Positions 35,553 to 48,929 of a DNA stretch of 64,000 nucleotides are shown one piece after another; position 1 is the stretch's first letter; every line of letters begins with the position of its first letter. The stretch comes from Pseudomonas mendocina (GTDB lineage Bacteria; Pseudomonadota; Gammaproteobacteria; Pseudomonadales; Pseudomonadaceae), in the NCBI RefSeq assembly GCF_003008615.1, contig NZ_CP027657.1, positions 3,038,001 through 3,102,000 of the forward strand, given 5' to 3'. The translations under genes were made by a program, and so were the position numbers. The notes under the pieces are model-generated. The model saw nothing but the letters and a program-made list of their open reading frames with translations. It searched no databases and was not told the DNA's origin.

Positions 35553-36554
35553 ATGCAGATTTCGGTAAATGAGTTCCTGACCCCCCGTCACATCGATGTG
35601 CAGGAGGTCAGTTCGACCCGCGCCAAGATCACCCTCGAGCCTCTCGAGCGTGGTTTCGGCCATACCCTGGGCAACGCGCTGCGTCGCATCCTGTTGTCCT
35701 CCATGCCTGGCTGTGCAGTAGTCGAGGCCGAGATCGACGGCGTACTCCACGAGTACTCCGCGATCGAAGGTGTGCAGGAAGATGTCATTGAGATCCTGCT
35801 CAACCTGAAAGGTCTGGCTATCAAGCTGCACGGCCGTGACGAAGTGACCCTGACTCTGTCCAAGAAGGGCCCGGGCGTTGTTACCGCTGCCGATATTCAG
35901 CTGGATCACGATGTCGAAATCGTCAATGGCGACCACGTCATTGCCAACCTGGCCGCTAACGGCGCCCTGAACATGAAGCTCGTCGTAGCTCGTGGTCGTG
36001 GTTACGAGCCGGCCGACGCTCGCCAGAGCGACGAAGATGAAAGCCGCAGCATTGGTCGCTTGCAGCTGGATGCTTCGTTCAGCCCTGTGCGTCGGGTTGC
36101 TTACGTGGTGGAAAACGCCCGTGTCGAGCAGCGCACCAACCTGGACAAGCTGGTTATCGATCTGGAAACCAACGGTACCCTGGATCCTGAAGAGGCCATC
36201 CGTCGTGCCGCGACCATCCTGCAACAGCAGCTGGCCGCGTTCGTCGACCTCAAAGGTGACAGCGAGCCTGTGGTGATCGAGCAGGAAGACGAGATCGATC
36301 CGATCCTGCTGCGTCCTGTTGATGACCTGGAACTGACCGTACGTTCGGCAAACTGCCTGAAGGCAGAGAACATCTACTACATCGGCGATCTGATTCAGCG
36401 CACCGAAGTAGAGCTGCTCAAAACCCCGAACCTGGGCAAGAAATCCCTGACCGAAATCAAGGATGTTCTGGCTTCTCGCGGTCTGTCCCTCGGTATGCGC
36501 CTCGACAACTGGCCGCCGGCAAGTCTGAAGAAAGACGATAAGGCTACTGCCTGA
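35553..36554 (+). CDS. rpoA: RNA polymerase alpha subunit
   Basis: Alpha dimerises through its N-terminal domain to seed RNA polymerase assembly, and contacts UP elements and activators through its C-terminal domain. The 333-aa protein has [23 protein letters not shown] in the N-terminal domain and, after a linker near residue 240, the DNA-binding segment [19 protein letters not shown]. It ends KKDDKATA. Confidence 0.99.
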   Translation: MQISVNEFLTPRHIDVQEVSSTRAKITLEPLERGFGHTLGNALRRILLSSMPGCAVVEAEIDGVLHEYSAIEGVQEDVIEILLNLKGLAIKLHGRDEVTLTLSKKGPGVVTAADIQLDHDVEIVNGDHVIANLAANGALNMKLVVARGRGYEPADARQSDEDESRSIGRLQLDASFSPVRRVAYVVENARVEQRTNLDKLVIDLETNGTLDPEEAIRRAATILQQQLAAFVDLKGDSEPVVIEQEDEIDPILLRPVDDLELTVRSANCLKAENIYYIGDLIQRTEVELLKTPNLGKKSLTEIKDVLASRGLSLGMRLDNWPPASLKKDDKATA

Positions 36555-36598
36555 TCGTCATCATCACCGAACGAACAAGTTTGGTAAGGAATTGAACC

Positions 36599-36985
36599 AT
36601 GCGTCATCGTAAAAGTGGCCGTCACCTCAGCCGCACCAGCGCTCACCGCAAGGCCATGTTCCAGAACATGGCGGTCTCGCTGTTCGAGCACGAGCTGATC
36701 AAAACTACCCTGCCGAAAGCCAAGGAACTGCGTCGCGTTGCCGAGCCGCTGATCACCCTGGCCAAGGAAGACAGCGTTGCCAACCGTCGTCTGGCCTTCG
36801 ACCGTACTCGTTCGAAAGCCATCGTTGGCAAACTGTTCAACGATCTGGGCAAGCGCTACGCCACCCGTAACGGCGGCTACCTGCGCATCCTCAAGTGCGG
36901 TTTCCGCGCTGGCGACAACGCTCCGATGGCTTACGTTGAACTGGTCGACCGTCCGGTCGGCGGTTCGGTAGAAGCTGCCGAGTAA
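36599..36985 (+). CDS. rplQ: 50S ribosomal protein L17
   Basis: L17 lies by the exit tunnel. The 128-aa protein starts [20 protein letters not shown] and has [21 protein letters not shown]. It ends the alpha operon and is followed by a strong terminator. Confidence 0.98.
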
Positions 36986-36999
36986 GTTGCTGGTTGTGC

Positions 37000-37028
37000 A
37001 AAAAACCGGGCCTAGTGCCCGGTTTTTT
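37000..37028. terminator. alpha operon terminator
   Basis: AAAAAACCGGGC-ctagt-GCCCGGTTTTTT is a 12-bp stem with an A run on the left and a T run on the right. The 205-base gap to katG also holds a 7-bp hairpin GGTCGCA-cacgc-TGCGACC at 37189-37207 just before the katG ribosome-binding site; no OxyR site could be assigned. Confidence 0.95.
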
Positions 37029-37173
37029 GTTGCCTGAAATTATTGCGTTGGGCGCGCGTAGAGGGCGCGGCTGGCGGTTTGTGGGGCGTGCGCAGGGTGT
37101 TTGGCGCATGAAAGAAAATAACTATCGCGCCGTTACGCTTCATGAATTGGTTCGCCTGACGAAGCGGGTCTAG

Positions 37174-39384
<2,211 letters not shown>

Positions 39385-39419
39385 ACCACTAGATAGCAGC
39401 TTGCTGCGTCAGTAAACCG

Positions 39420-39450
39420 CAACGCCTCCCTCGTGGAGGCGTTGTGCTTT
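39420..39450 (+). terminator. katG terminator
   Basis: CAACGCCTCC-ctcgt-GGAGGCGTTG is a perfect 10-bp stem followed by TGCTTTT, 35 bases after katG. Confidence 0.9.
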
Positions 39451-39517
39451 TGCTTGACCGAACACCCTGCCAGGCGGAGCATTGCACTCTGTTCAGGCAT
39501 GCAACAAGGAATACGGC

Positions 39518-39982
39518 ATGAAAGGCCATACCGAAGTCATCGACTATCTCAAGCATCTGCTCAAGGGAGAGCTGGCCGCTCGTGACCAGTACTTCATTCA
39601 TTCGCGGTTGTACGAGGATTGGGGCTTCAGCAAACTCTACGAGCGCATCAACCACGAGATGGAAGAGGAAACCCAGCACGCCGACGCGTTGCTCAAGCGG
39701 ATCATCTTCCTCGAAGGCGTACCGGACATGGTGCCGAATCCTTTCACCTTCGGTCAGAGCGTGCCCGAAGCGTTGAAACTGGATCTGGCCCTGGAATACG
39801 AAGTGCGCGCTGCCCTGAGCAAGGGCATCGAACTGTGCGAGAAGCATCAGGATTATCAGACCCGCGACATCCTCTTGCTGCAGCTCAAGGACACCGAGGA
39901 AGACCATGCCTACTGGCTGGAGATCCAGCTGCAGCTGATCGACAAGCTAGGCTTGGAGAAGTACCTGCAAAGCCAGATGTGA
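39518..39982 (+). CDS. ftnA: FtnA-type bacterial ferritin (formerly BfrA)
   Basis: A 154-aa four-helix ferritin subunit that stores iron oxidised at its di-iron centre. It starts [21 protein letters not shown] and shows the ferroxidase ligands Glu18, Glu51, His54, Glu127 and His130. The haem-ligand methionine of true bacterioferritins (Met52) is Thr here, as in the P. aeruginosa protein that was reclassified from BfrA to FtnA. The ATG at 39518 gives the family length; a frame beginning at 39482 adds 12 unconserved residues. Adjacent to katG, which links iron storage and peroxide defence. Confidence 0.95.
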   Translation: MKGHTEVIDYLKHLLKGELAARDQYFIHSRLYEDWGFSKLYERINHEMEEETQHADALLKRIIFLEGVPDMVPNPFTFGQSVPEALKLDLALEYEVRAALSKGIELCEKHQDYQTRDILLLQLKDTEEDHAYWLEIQLQLIDKLGLEKYLQSQM

Positions 39983-39987
39983 CGTTT

Positions 39988-40008
39988 GGTGCGCATGGCG
40001 TACCCTAC
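39988..40008. repeat. GTAGGGTGCGCC-type palindromic repeat
   Basis: A 21-base palindromic unit reading GGTGCGCATGGCGTACCC then TAC, 6 bases after the ftnA stop. It belongs to the dispersed family also seen at 2227, 53809, 54562, 58056, 58099 and 62016. Confidence 0.65.
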
Positions 40009-40023
40009 GAGCCGTCCATCATG

Positions 40024-40051
40024 AAAGAGCCCCGCATCAGCGGGGCTCTTT
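40024..40051. terminator. Bidirectional terminator between ftnA and uvrA
   Basis: AAAGAGCCCCGC-atca-GCGGGGCTCTTT is a perfect 12-bp stem with A and T runs on its two ends, placed between convergent ftnA and uvrA. Confidence 0.93.
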
Positions 40052-40055
40052 CGTT

Positions 40056-42890
<2,835 letters not shown>

Positions 42891-43026
42891 TTACAACGGG
42901 CCTCGCAGGGCGGGCGGAAAACGGTCGAGTATAGGGCCAGGGGGCACCCTGCGGCAAAGTGTGTGCCTGTGCCACAAGCGCGCCGGCTGCTAGAATCGCC
43001 GGCTGATTTTCCACGGGATTTGTTCC

Positions 43027-44412
43027 ATGCACGATCCACACAGCGAACGCATGAGTGGCGGTGAAGCACGCGCAGCTGGCGGGCTTGCCTTGGTGTTTGC
43101 GTTCCGCATGCTCGGCATGTTCATGGTGCTGCCGGTGCTGGCCACCTACGGCATGGATCTGGCTGGCAGTACCCCGGCGCTGATCGGTCTGGCCATCGGC
43201 GCCTACGGCCTGACTCAGGCCGTGTTGCAGATTCCTTTCGGCATGCTCAGCGATCGTATTGGCCGACGGCCGGTGATCTATGTCGGCCTGCTGATCTTCG
43301 CGGCCGGCAGCGTGCTGGCCGCCAATGCCGACTCGATCTGGGGAGTGATTGCCGGGCGGGTATTGCAGGGCGCCGGCGCAATTTCCGCTGCGGTTATGGC
43401 GTTGCTGTCGGATCTGACCCGCGAACAGCATCGCACCAAAGCCATGGCCATGATCGGCATGAGTATCGGTCTGTCGTTCGCCGTGGCCATGGTCGTCGGC
43501 CCGTTGCTGACTCGTGCCTTCGGCTTGTCCGGACTGTTCTGGGCGACTGCGGCGATGGCACTGCTGGGGATTCTCATCGTCGCTGGTGTGGTGCCGAAGA
43601 ATGCCGGCCCGTTGCAGCACCGCGAGTCGGGCGTGGCGGCGCAGGCCCTGTGGCCAACCCTGAAGAATGCCGATCTGCTGCGTTTGGATTTCGCCATCCT
43701 GGCACTGCATGCGGTGCTCATGGCCAGTTTCGTCGCGTTGCCACTGGCGCTGGTGGAGCAGGGCGGCCTGGTCAAGGAAGAGCACTGGTGGGTCTATCTC
43801 ACCGCGTTGTTGATCGGCTTCTTCGGCATGGTGCCGTTCATCATCTATGGCGAGAAAAAGCGCCAGATGAAGCGCGTGCTGCTCGGCGCGGTGGCGGTGC
43901 TGCTGGCTTGCGAGTTGTATTTCGCATTGCTGGGTAGTGGCCTGCGTGCTCTGGTGGTCGGAATCGTGGTGTTCTTCACCGCCTTCAATCTGCTTGAAGC
44001 CTCGTTGCCGTCGTTGGTCAGCAAGGTTGCTCCGGCTGGCGGCAAGGGGACGGCGATGGGCGTGTATTCCACCAGTCAGTTCCTCGGCGCTGCGCTGGGC
44101 GGCATTCTGGGCGGCTGGCTGTATCAGCACACCGGTCTGATAGGTGTGTTCATCGGCTGCGCCGTGCTCTGTGCAATTTGGCTGGTTATTGCTGTTACTA
44201 TGCGCGAACCGCCGTATGTGACCAGTTTGCGCCTGCCGCTCGACGCTGCGGCACTGGCCGAGGTCGGACTGGTCGAACGCCTCAAGGCTACGCCGGGAGT
44301 GGCGGATGCCGTGGTGGTGGTCGATGAAGCGGCCATCTATATCAAAGTGGACACCCAACAAGTGGATCGCACGTCAGTGGAGCGCCTGATCGCATCGGCG
44401 TCTGCGACGTGA
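43027..44412 (+). CDS. YajR-like MFS transporter with C-terminal ferredoxin-like domain
   Basis: A 461-aa inner-membrane transporter of the major facilitator superfamily with twelve predicted helices. Motif A is GMLSDRIGRRPVIY (about residues 72-85). After helix 12 there is a soluble tail of about 60 residues (from residue 401) with a beta-alpha-beta pattern (TPGVADAVVVVDEAAIYIKVD). This layout matches E. coli YajR, whose C-terminal YAM domain resembles a heavy-metal-associated fold. Substrate unknown. ssb starts 18 bases downstream, so the two may be co-transcribed. Confidence 0.88.
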   Translation: MHDPHSERMSGGEARAAGGLALVFAFRMLGMFMVLPVLATYGMDLAGSTPALIGLAIGAYGLTQAVLQIPFGMLSDRIGRRPVIYVGLLIFAAGSVLAANADSIWGVIAGRVLQGAGAISAAVMALLSDLTREQHRTKAMAMIGMSIGLSFAVAMVVGPLLTRAFGLSGLFWATAAMALLGILIVAGVVPKNAGPLQHRESGVAAQALWPTLKNADLLRLDFAILALHAVLMASFVALPLALVEQGGLVKEEHWWVYLTALLIGFFGMVPFIIYGEKKRQMKRVLLGAVAVLLACELYFALLGSGLRALVVGIVVFFTAFNLLEASLPSLVSKVAPAGGKGTAMGVYSTSQFLGAALGGILGGWLYQHTGLIGVFIGCAVLCAIWLVIAVTMREPPYVTSLRLPLDAAALAEVGLVERLKATPGVADAVVVVDEAAIYIKVDTQQVDRTSVERLIASASAT

Positions 44413-44430
44413 GGAGCCTAGGAGAACGTT

Positions 44431-44922
44431 ATGGCCCGTGGGGTTAACAAAGTCATTCTGGTCGGTACCTGTGGTCAGGATCCGGAAACACGCTACCTGC
44501 CCAGCGGCAACGCAGTGACCAACCTGAGCCTGGCCACCAGCGAGCAGTGGACCGACAAGCAGACCGGGCAGAAGGTCGAGAAGACCGAATGGCACCGTGT
44601 CGCCCTGTTCGGCAAGGTTGCCGAGATTGCCGGCGAGTACCTGCGCAAGGGTTCGCAGGTGTACATCGAAGGCAAGCTGCAGACCCGCGAGTGGGAAAAA
44701 GACGGCATCAAGCGTTACACCACTGAAATCATCGTCGACATGCAGGGCACCATGCAGTTGCTCGGCGGCCGTCCGAGTGGCGATGAAGGCGGTGCTCCGC
44801 GTCAGTCGCGTCCGGCCCCGCAACGCGAGCCGCAACAGGCTCCGCGCCAGGAGCGTCCGGCTCCGCAGCAGGCCCAGCCTGCGCCTGACTACGACAGCTT
44901 CGACGACGATATTCCGTTCTGA
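44431..44922 (+). CDS. ssb: Single-stranded DNA-binding protein
   Basis: SSB coats single-stranded DNA in replication, recombination and repair. The 163-aa protein has the OB fold (about residues 1-110, [22 protein letters not shown] and [14 protein letters not shown]), a Gln/Pro/Arg-rich linker, and the acidic tip DSFDDDIPF that recruits partner proteins. Followed by a terminator. Confidence 0.98.
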   Translation: MARGVNKVILVGTCGQDPETRYLPSGNAVTNLSLATSEQWTDKQTGQKVEKTEWHRVALFGKVAEIAGEYLRKGSQVYIEGKLQTREWEKDGIKRYTTEIIVDMQGTMQLLGGRPSGDEGGAPRQSRPAPQREPQQAPRQERPAPQQAQPAPDYDSFDDDIPF

Positions 44923-44945
44923 GAATGCAGTGTCGCGCTGATACG

Positions 44946-44976
44946 AAAACCCCGAGCTAGGCTCGGGGTTTTTCTT
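44946..44976. terminator. Terminator between ssb and gst
   Basis: AAAACCCCGAGC-tag-GCTCGGGGTTTTT is a 12-bp stem with A and T runs, serving the convergent ssb and gst genes. Confidence 0.93.
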
Positions 44977-44982
44977 TGTGGC

Positions 44983-45588
44983 TCAGATCAGGCCTTCGGC
45001 CTTGAGCGCTTCGATTACCTTGGGACGGGCGCCGATGCGGGTGCGGTAAGCCTGCAGATTTGGCCAGGCATCCAGCGAGAAGCCCACGATATTGGCCCAG
45101 CCCAGCACGGTGAACAGATAGCCATCGGCAACGGTGAAACGGTCACCGAGCAGGAAATCCTGCTCGCCCAGTTGCGTAGCGACCCAATCCAGGCGCTTGT
45201 TCAGCAGCGCCTGTGCGGCGGCTTTCCAGTCCGCGCTCTGAGCAGGATTGAACATGCTGCCGAAAGGCTTGTGCAGCTCGGTGGAAATGAAGCTCAACCA
45301 GCTTTGCAGCTCATAGCGCGCCTCGCTGCCATTGGCCGGGGCCAGGCCGCTCTCGGGTTTGAGGTCAGCGATGTACTGGACGATGGCGGCGCCTTCGGTC
45401 AGCACCTTGCCATTGTCCAGTACCAGGGCGGGAACGTAGCCCTTGCTGTTGATGGCAGTGAAGTCGGCACCCGATGCGGTGAGCTTGGTCTTGAGGTCGA
45501 CAGCTTCCAGTTCGAAGTCCAGGCCTGCCTCGAGCAGGGCGATGTGCGGCGAGAGCGAACAGGCGCCGGCTTTGTAATACAGCTTCAT
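44983..45588 (-). CDS. gstA: Beta-class glutathione S-transferase
   Basis: A 201-aa cytosolic enzyme that conjugates or reduces substrates with glutathione. The N-terminal thioredoxin-like domain begins MKLYYKAGACSLSPHI with Cys10, and the C-terminal helical domain has His106 (STELHKPFG); Cys10 and His106 are the marker residues of the bacterial beta class. The TEGAAIVQYIAD segment is the glutathione-binding loop. It is divergent from an HxlR regulator gene, with a palindrome between them, so it is a likely target of that regulator. Confidence 0.93.
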   Translation of the reverse strand: MKLYYKAGACSLSPHIALLEAGLDFELEAVDLKTKLTASGADFTAINSKGYVPALVLDNGKVLTEGAAIVQYIADLKPESGLAPANGSEARYELQSWLSFISTELHKPFGSMFNPAQSADWKAAAQALLNKRLDWVATQLGEQDFLLGDRFTVADGYLFTVLGWANIVGFSLDAWPNLQAYRTRIGARPKVIEALKAEGLI

Positions 45589-45651
45589 GGGTGATTCCTT
45601 GATGGAGGGAACGCGTAAAAGAGCTTACTCTGCGCATTCTTTTCGGCAAGT

Positions 45652-45669
45652 ACCTACCTTTTGGTAGGT
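45652..45669. promoter_or_regulatory. Candidate HxlR operator
   Basis: ACCTACC-tttt-GGTAGGT is a perfect 7-bp inverted repeat with a 4-base spacer, in the 95-base gap between gst and the divergent HxlR gene, 14 bases before the latter's ATG. A dimeric winged-helix regulator binding here would control both genes. Confidence 0.6.
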
Positions 45670-45683
45670 TTTGGAGCGGCTCG

Positions 45684-46100
45684 ATGACCGATGAATCCCG
45701 GCTGGGCAATGTATTCAGCGGTGTTTGCCCGGCACGCCATGTTCTCGCAGTGATTGCCGACAAGTGGTCGCTGCTGCTGATTCATGCCCTGGCGCACGGC
45801 GGCACCCTGCGTACTGCCGAGCTGCGTCGCCGGGTCGACGGCATTTCGGAAAAGATGCTGATCCAGACGATTCGTCGGCTGGAGCGGTTTGGATTGGTAT
45901 CGAGGCAGGCCTATGCCGAGGTGCCGCCGCGGGTGGAATACTCGCTGACGGCGCTGGGCCATTCCCTGAGCGAACCGATTCGGGCAATCGATCACTGGGT
46001 GGAAAGCCATGTCGCCGAGATCGTTCGGGCGCAGAACGTCTTCGATCAGGGGGCCGAGCGCATTGCTGCCGATGCCGGGCAATGCGCGATTGCGGGGTGA
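45684..46100 (+). CDS. HxlR-family winged-helix transcriptional regulator
   Basis: A 138-aa regulator. CPARHVLAVIADKWSLLLIHAL near residues 15-36 carries the conserved cysteine (Cys15) of redox- or electrophile-sensing HxlR proteins, and ISEKMLIQTIRRLERFGLV is the recognition helix and wing. It is preceded by TTGGAG. Divergent from gst, with a palindrome between. Sensing of quinones or other electrophiles is inferred from the family. Confidence 0.88.
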   Translation: MTDESRLGNVFSGVCPARHVLAVIADKWSLLLIHALAHGGTLRTAELRRRVDGISEKMLIQTIRRLERFGLVSRQAYAEVPPRVEYSLTALGHSLSEPIRAIDHWVESHVAEIVRAQNVFDQGAERIAADAGQCAIAG

Positions 46101-46185
46101 CGGCACAGGGTAAAACCAGCAGAATATCCGCCATTACGGCCGCCACACCGGCAGGCAGAACAAATCTGGAGTCACCCGAGCCACC

Positions 46186-47070
46186 ATGCGAATGCGCCTG
46201 ATGCTGCTGGGCGGCGGTAGTGCCCTGGGGCAAGCGCTGATCCGTCTTGGCGCCGAGGAGGACATCGGCTTCCTTGCACCACGCCCGCCGGAAAGCGGCT
46301 GGGATGCGGCGAGCCTGACCGAGCTGCTCGACGACACCCGCCCGGATGCACTGATCAACCTGGCTTATTACTTCGACTGGTTCCAGGCCGAGTCGGTCAG
46401 CGAGTCGCGTCTGTTCACGCAGGAACGCGCTGTCGAGCGCCTGGCCGAGCTCTGCCAGCATCATCAGATCGTGCTGGTGCAGCCGTCGAGCTACCGTGTG
46501 TTCGACGGTTCGCGTGCCACGGCCTACAGCGAGAAGGAAGAGCCGGTGCCGCTGGGTTTGCGCGGTCAGGCACTCTGGCGTCTGGAGCAGAGCGTACGGG
46601 CGATTTGCCCACGACATGTGCTGCTGCGTTTCGGCTGGTTGCTCGATGACAGTCGCGAGGGCTTGCTCGGTCGCTTCCTGCTGCGTGCCGAACATGGCGA
46701 GACACTGCACCTGGCCGACGACCGACGCGGCAATCCAACCCCGGTCGATGATGCTGCACGGGTGATTCTTGCCGTGCTCAAGCAGCTCGACTGCGCTTCA
46801 CCGCTGTGGGGCACCTATCATTATGGTGGGCACGAGGCGAGTACATCATTGAGCCTGGGCCAGGCCGTGCTCAGCGAAGCGCGCCACTATCGCAGCAATC
46901 TGGTTGAGGACGTCGTGCCGCAAGCGCATGCTGCCCGCCCGGATGCGGCTGACGAACCGCAACATGCGGTACTGGCCTGCAAGAAAATCCTCCACACCTT
47001 CGGCATCAAACCGCGCGCCTGGCGCTCCGGTTTGCCAGCGCTTCTGGATCGTTATTACCGTCATGGCTGA
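46186..47070 (+). CDS. RmlD-like short-chain dehydrogenase/reductase lacking the YxxxK pair
   Basis: A 294-aa protein of the extended SDR / RmlD substrate-binding type. It has a nucleotide-binding glycine motif LGGGSALG (residues 8-15), SYRVFDG (residues 102-108, as in the RmlD STDYVFDG block), and RFGWLLD. At the place where RmlD has YGxSK this protein reads RGQAL (Arg126, Leu130), so the catalytic Tyr and Lys seem to be absent. It may bind a nucleotide without catalysing the usual reaction. It overlaps the next epimerase by 8 bases, so the two are co-translated and may work together. Confidence 0.8.
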   Translation: MRMRLMLLGGGSALGQALIRLGAEEDIGFLAPRPPESGWDAASLTELLDDTRPDALINLAYYFDWFQAESVSESRLFTQERAVERLAELCQHHQIVLVQPSSYRVFDGSRATAYSEKEEPVPLGLRGQALWRLEQSVRAICPRHVLLRFGWLLDDSREGLLGRFLLRAEHGETLHLADDRRGNPTPVDDAARVILAVLKQLDCASPLWGTYHYGGHEASTSLSLGQAVLSEARHYRSNLVEDVVPQAHAARPDAADEPQHAVLACKKILHTFGIKPRAWRSGLPALLDRYYRHG

Positions 47071-47986
47071 GATACTCGTAACCGGCGGTGCCGGCTTCAT
47101 TGGTTCGCATCTGGTCGATGCGCTGCTGGCCGCAGGGCAGCGCGTGCGTGTGCTGGATAACCTGTCCATGGGCAAGCGCAATAACCTGCCGCTGGATAAC
47201 CCGGCTCTGCAGTTCATCGAGGGTGATGTCGCCGATGCGCAGTTGGTCGCGCAGGCTGTGGCCGGTTGCGATGCGGTGGTGCACCTGGCTGCCGTGGCCT
47301 CCGTGCAGGCGTCCGTCGATGACCCGGTGGCGACCCACCAGAGCAATTTCATCGGTACGCTCAACGTCTGCGAGGCGATGCGCCTGCATGGGGTGCGGCG
47401 AGTGGTCTACGCCTCCAGCGCTGCCATCTATGGCAACAATGGCGAAGGCGTGGCTATCGATGAGGACATAGCCAAATCCCCGCTTACGCCCTATGCCGCC
47501 GACAAGCTGGCGAGCGAACATTATCTGGATTTCTATCGTCGCCAGCATGGCCTGGAGCCGGCCGTGTTTCGCTTCTTCAACATCTTCGGCCCACGCCAGG
47601 ATCCTTCTTCACCATACTCCGGCGTGATCAGCATCTTCACCCAGCGCGCGCAGCAGGGATTGCCGATCAGCGTATTCGGTGATGGCGAGCAGACCCGTGA
47701 CTTCTTCTACGTAGGCGATCTGGTCGAGTTGCTGATGCAGGCCCTGAGTGCCGGGCAGGTGGAACCGCTGCCGGTCAACGTCGGTTGGAACCAGGCCGTC
47801 AGCCTCAACCAGTTGCTGGCGGAAATCGGCGTCCTGTGTGGTGCGCTCCCGCAGGTGACGCACCTGCCGGCGCGGGCTGGCGACATTCGCCATTCGCGCG
47901 CCGACAATGCGCGGCTGCAGATGCAATACCAACTGCCGTCGCAGACGCCGCTACGTGATGGACTCGCTCGCTTGCTCGGGTTGTAA
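47063..47986 (+). CDS. NAD-dependent epimerase/dehydratase (extended SDR)
   Basis: A 307-aa sugar-nucleotide epimerase-like protein. It has the Rossmann motif GGAGFIGS (residues 8-15), the catalytic triad Ser118/Ser119 region (YASSAAIYG), Tyr144 and Lys148 (YAADK), and FFNIFGPRQDPSSPYSGVIS, typical of UDP-hexose 4-epimerases. The exact substrate cannot be told. The start at 47063 overlaps the upstream SDR gene by 8 bases. Confidence 0.9.
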   Translation: MAEILVTGGAGFIGSHLVDALLAAGQRVRVLDNLSMGKRNNLPLDNPALQFIEGDVADAQLVAQAVAGCDAVVHLAAVASVQASVDDPVATHQSNFIGTLNVCEAMRLHGVRRVVYASSAAIYGNNGEGVAIDEDIAKSPLTPYAADKLASEHYLDFYRRQHGLEPAVFRFFNIFGPRQDPSSPYSGVISIFTQRAQQGLPISVFGDGEQTRDFFYVGDLVELLMQALSAGQVEPLPVNVGWNQAVSLNQLLAEIGVLCGALPQVTHLPARAGDIRHSRADNARLQMQYQLPSQTPLRDGLARLLGL

Positions 47987-48015
47987 ACCGATGCTGGGGC
48001 GATGGCCCTGAACGC

Positions 48016-48043
48016 AAAGAAGCCGGCAGATGCCGGCTTCTTT
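48016..48043. terminator. Bidirectional terminator between epimerase and ompW
   Basis: AAAGAAGCCGGC-agat-GCCGGCTTCTTT is a perfect 12-bp stem with A and T ends, between convergent genes. Confidence 0.93.
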
Positions 48044-48057
48044 CATTGCACGGTGGC

Positions 48058-48744
48058 TTAGAACTTGTAGCCCAGGCCAACCATGTAGACGAACGGATCG
48101 ACGTCGACGTCCACCTTGGCGCGTACACCGAGGTCGGTGTTGTCGACATAGGCAGTGGTGTCGATGTCGATGTAGCGCACCTGAGCGTTGACCATCAGGC
48201 TGTCGGTCAGCATGTAGTCGGCACCGACCTGCCAGGCAAGGCCCCAGGAGTTCTTCGCGCGGAAGTTGTCGAAGCCGTTGGCGCTGGCGGCGCTGCCGAC
48301 GTGCTCATCGAAGATCCAGGTGTAGTTGATACCGGCACCGACATAAGGCTGGAATGCAGACTTGGAGTCGAGTGGGTAATACACCAGGCTCAGGGTCGGC
48401 GGCAGGTGCTTGAGGGTACCCAGTTTGCCATTGGCTGCATCGAGGATGGTGCCCTTGATCTTCACGTCGTGCTCGAAGGGCGTCGCGGCCAGCAGTTCGA
48501 TACCGAGGTTGTCGGTCAGCATATAGGCGAAGTTCAGACCCAACTGGGTATCACTGCTCATGGTTGCCTTGCCGCCCAGGTCGAGATTGCCGCCGCGGTC
48601 GACCTTGACGCTCGAGGAGTCGGCGTCCGGGTTGACGGTGATGGCACCGGCACGGACGAGGATATCTCCGGCTTGGTGGGCTTGAGCCACGGGAGCGGCA
48701 ACGGCGAGGGCGAGCAGTGAGGCAGTGAACAGGGACTTGTACAT
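48058..48744 (-). CDS. oprG: OmpW/OprG-family outer membrane protein
   Basis: A 228-aa eight-stranded outer-membrane barrel of the OmpW family, which lets small hydrophobic molecules or amino acids across the outer membrane. It has a signal peptide (MYKSLFTASLLALAVAAPVAQA), conserved LPPTLSLVYYP and FQPYVGAGINYTWIF segments and a C-terminal phenylalanine (MVGLGYKF), the Bam recognition signal. Divergent from the TonB cluster. A FNR/Anr-like site lies upstream. Confidence 0.93.
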   Translation of the reverse strand: MYKSLFTASLLALAVAAPVAQAHQAGDILVRAGAITVNPDADSSSVKVDRGGNLDLGGKATMSSDTQLGLNFAYMLTDNLGIELLAATPFEHDVKIKGTILDAANGKLGTLKHLPPTLSLVYYPLDSKSAFQPYVGAGINYTWIFDEHVGSAASANGFDNFRAKNSWGLAWQVGADYMLTDSLMVNAQVRYIDIDTTAYVDNTDLGVRAKVDVDVDPFVYMVGLGYKF

Positions 48745-48810
48745 AGCGAACTCCAGTCGAGTCGAGTGTCTTGGCTGGAATCAATGCTAAGCCACGCAAC
48801 GATTTACTTT

Positions 48811-48824
48811 TTGACCTGGCTCAA
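48811..48824. promoter_or_regulatory. Candidate Anr/FNR site upstream of ompW
   Basis: TTGACCTGGCTCAA is a dyad of TTGA and TCAA separated by 6 bases, one base off the Anr consensus in each half. It lies about 67 bases before the ompW start, a suitable position for activation. P. aeruginosa oprG is known to respond to Anr. Confidence 0.5.
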
Positions 48825-48874
48825 TAGTTCGGCTGGCTGATACGAGATGTTTCGCGCGTGCCCCGGTGAAGTTC

Positions 48875-48893
48875 GTAGATGATAATCTTTCTC
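48875..48893. promoter_or_regulatory. Candidate Fur box ahead of the TonB cluster
   Basis: The 19 bases match the Fur consensus GATAATGATAATCATTATC at 14 positions, with the central ATGATAATC identical. It lies 36 bases before the first gene of the TonB cluster, where a repressor would block transcription. Confidence 0.65.
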
Positions 48894-48929
48894 TTTTTGA
48901 AGCTGCCGTCTGTCGAGGTTCCTCTGCGC

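Noticed and set aside
42891-43026. LexA box in the uvrA upstream region
   Set aside because: I looked for CTGT-N8-ACAG and found no acceptable match in the 136 bases.
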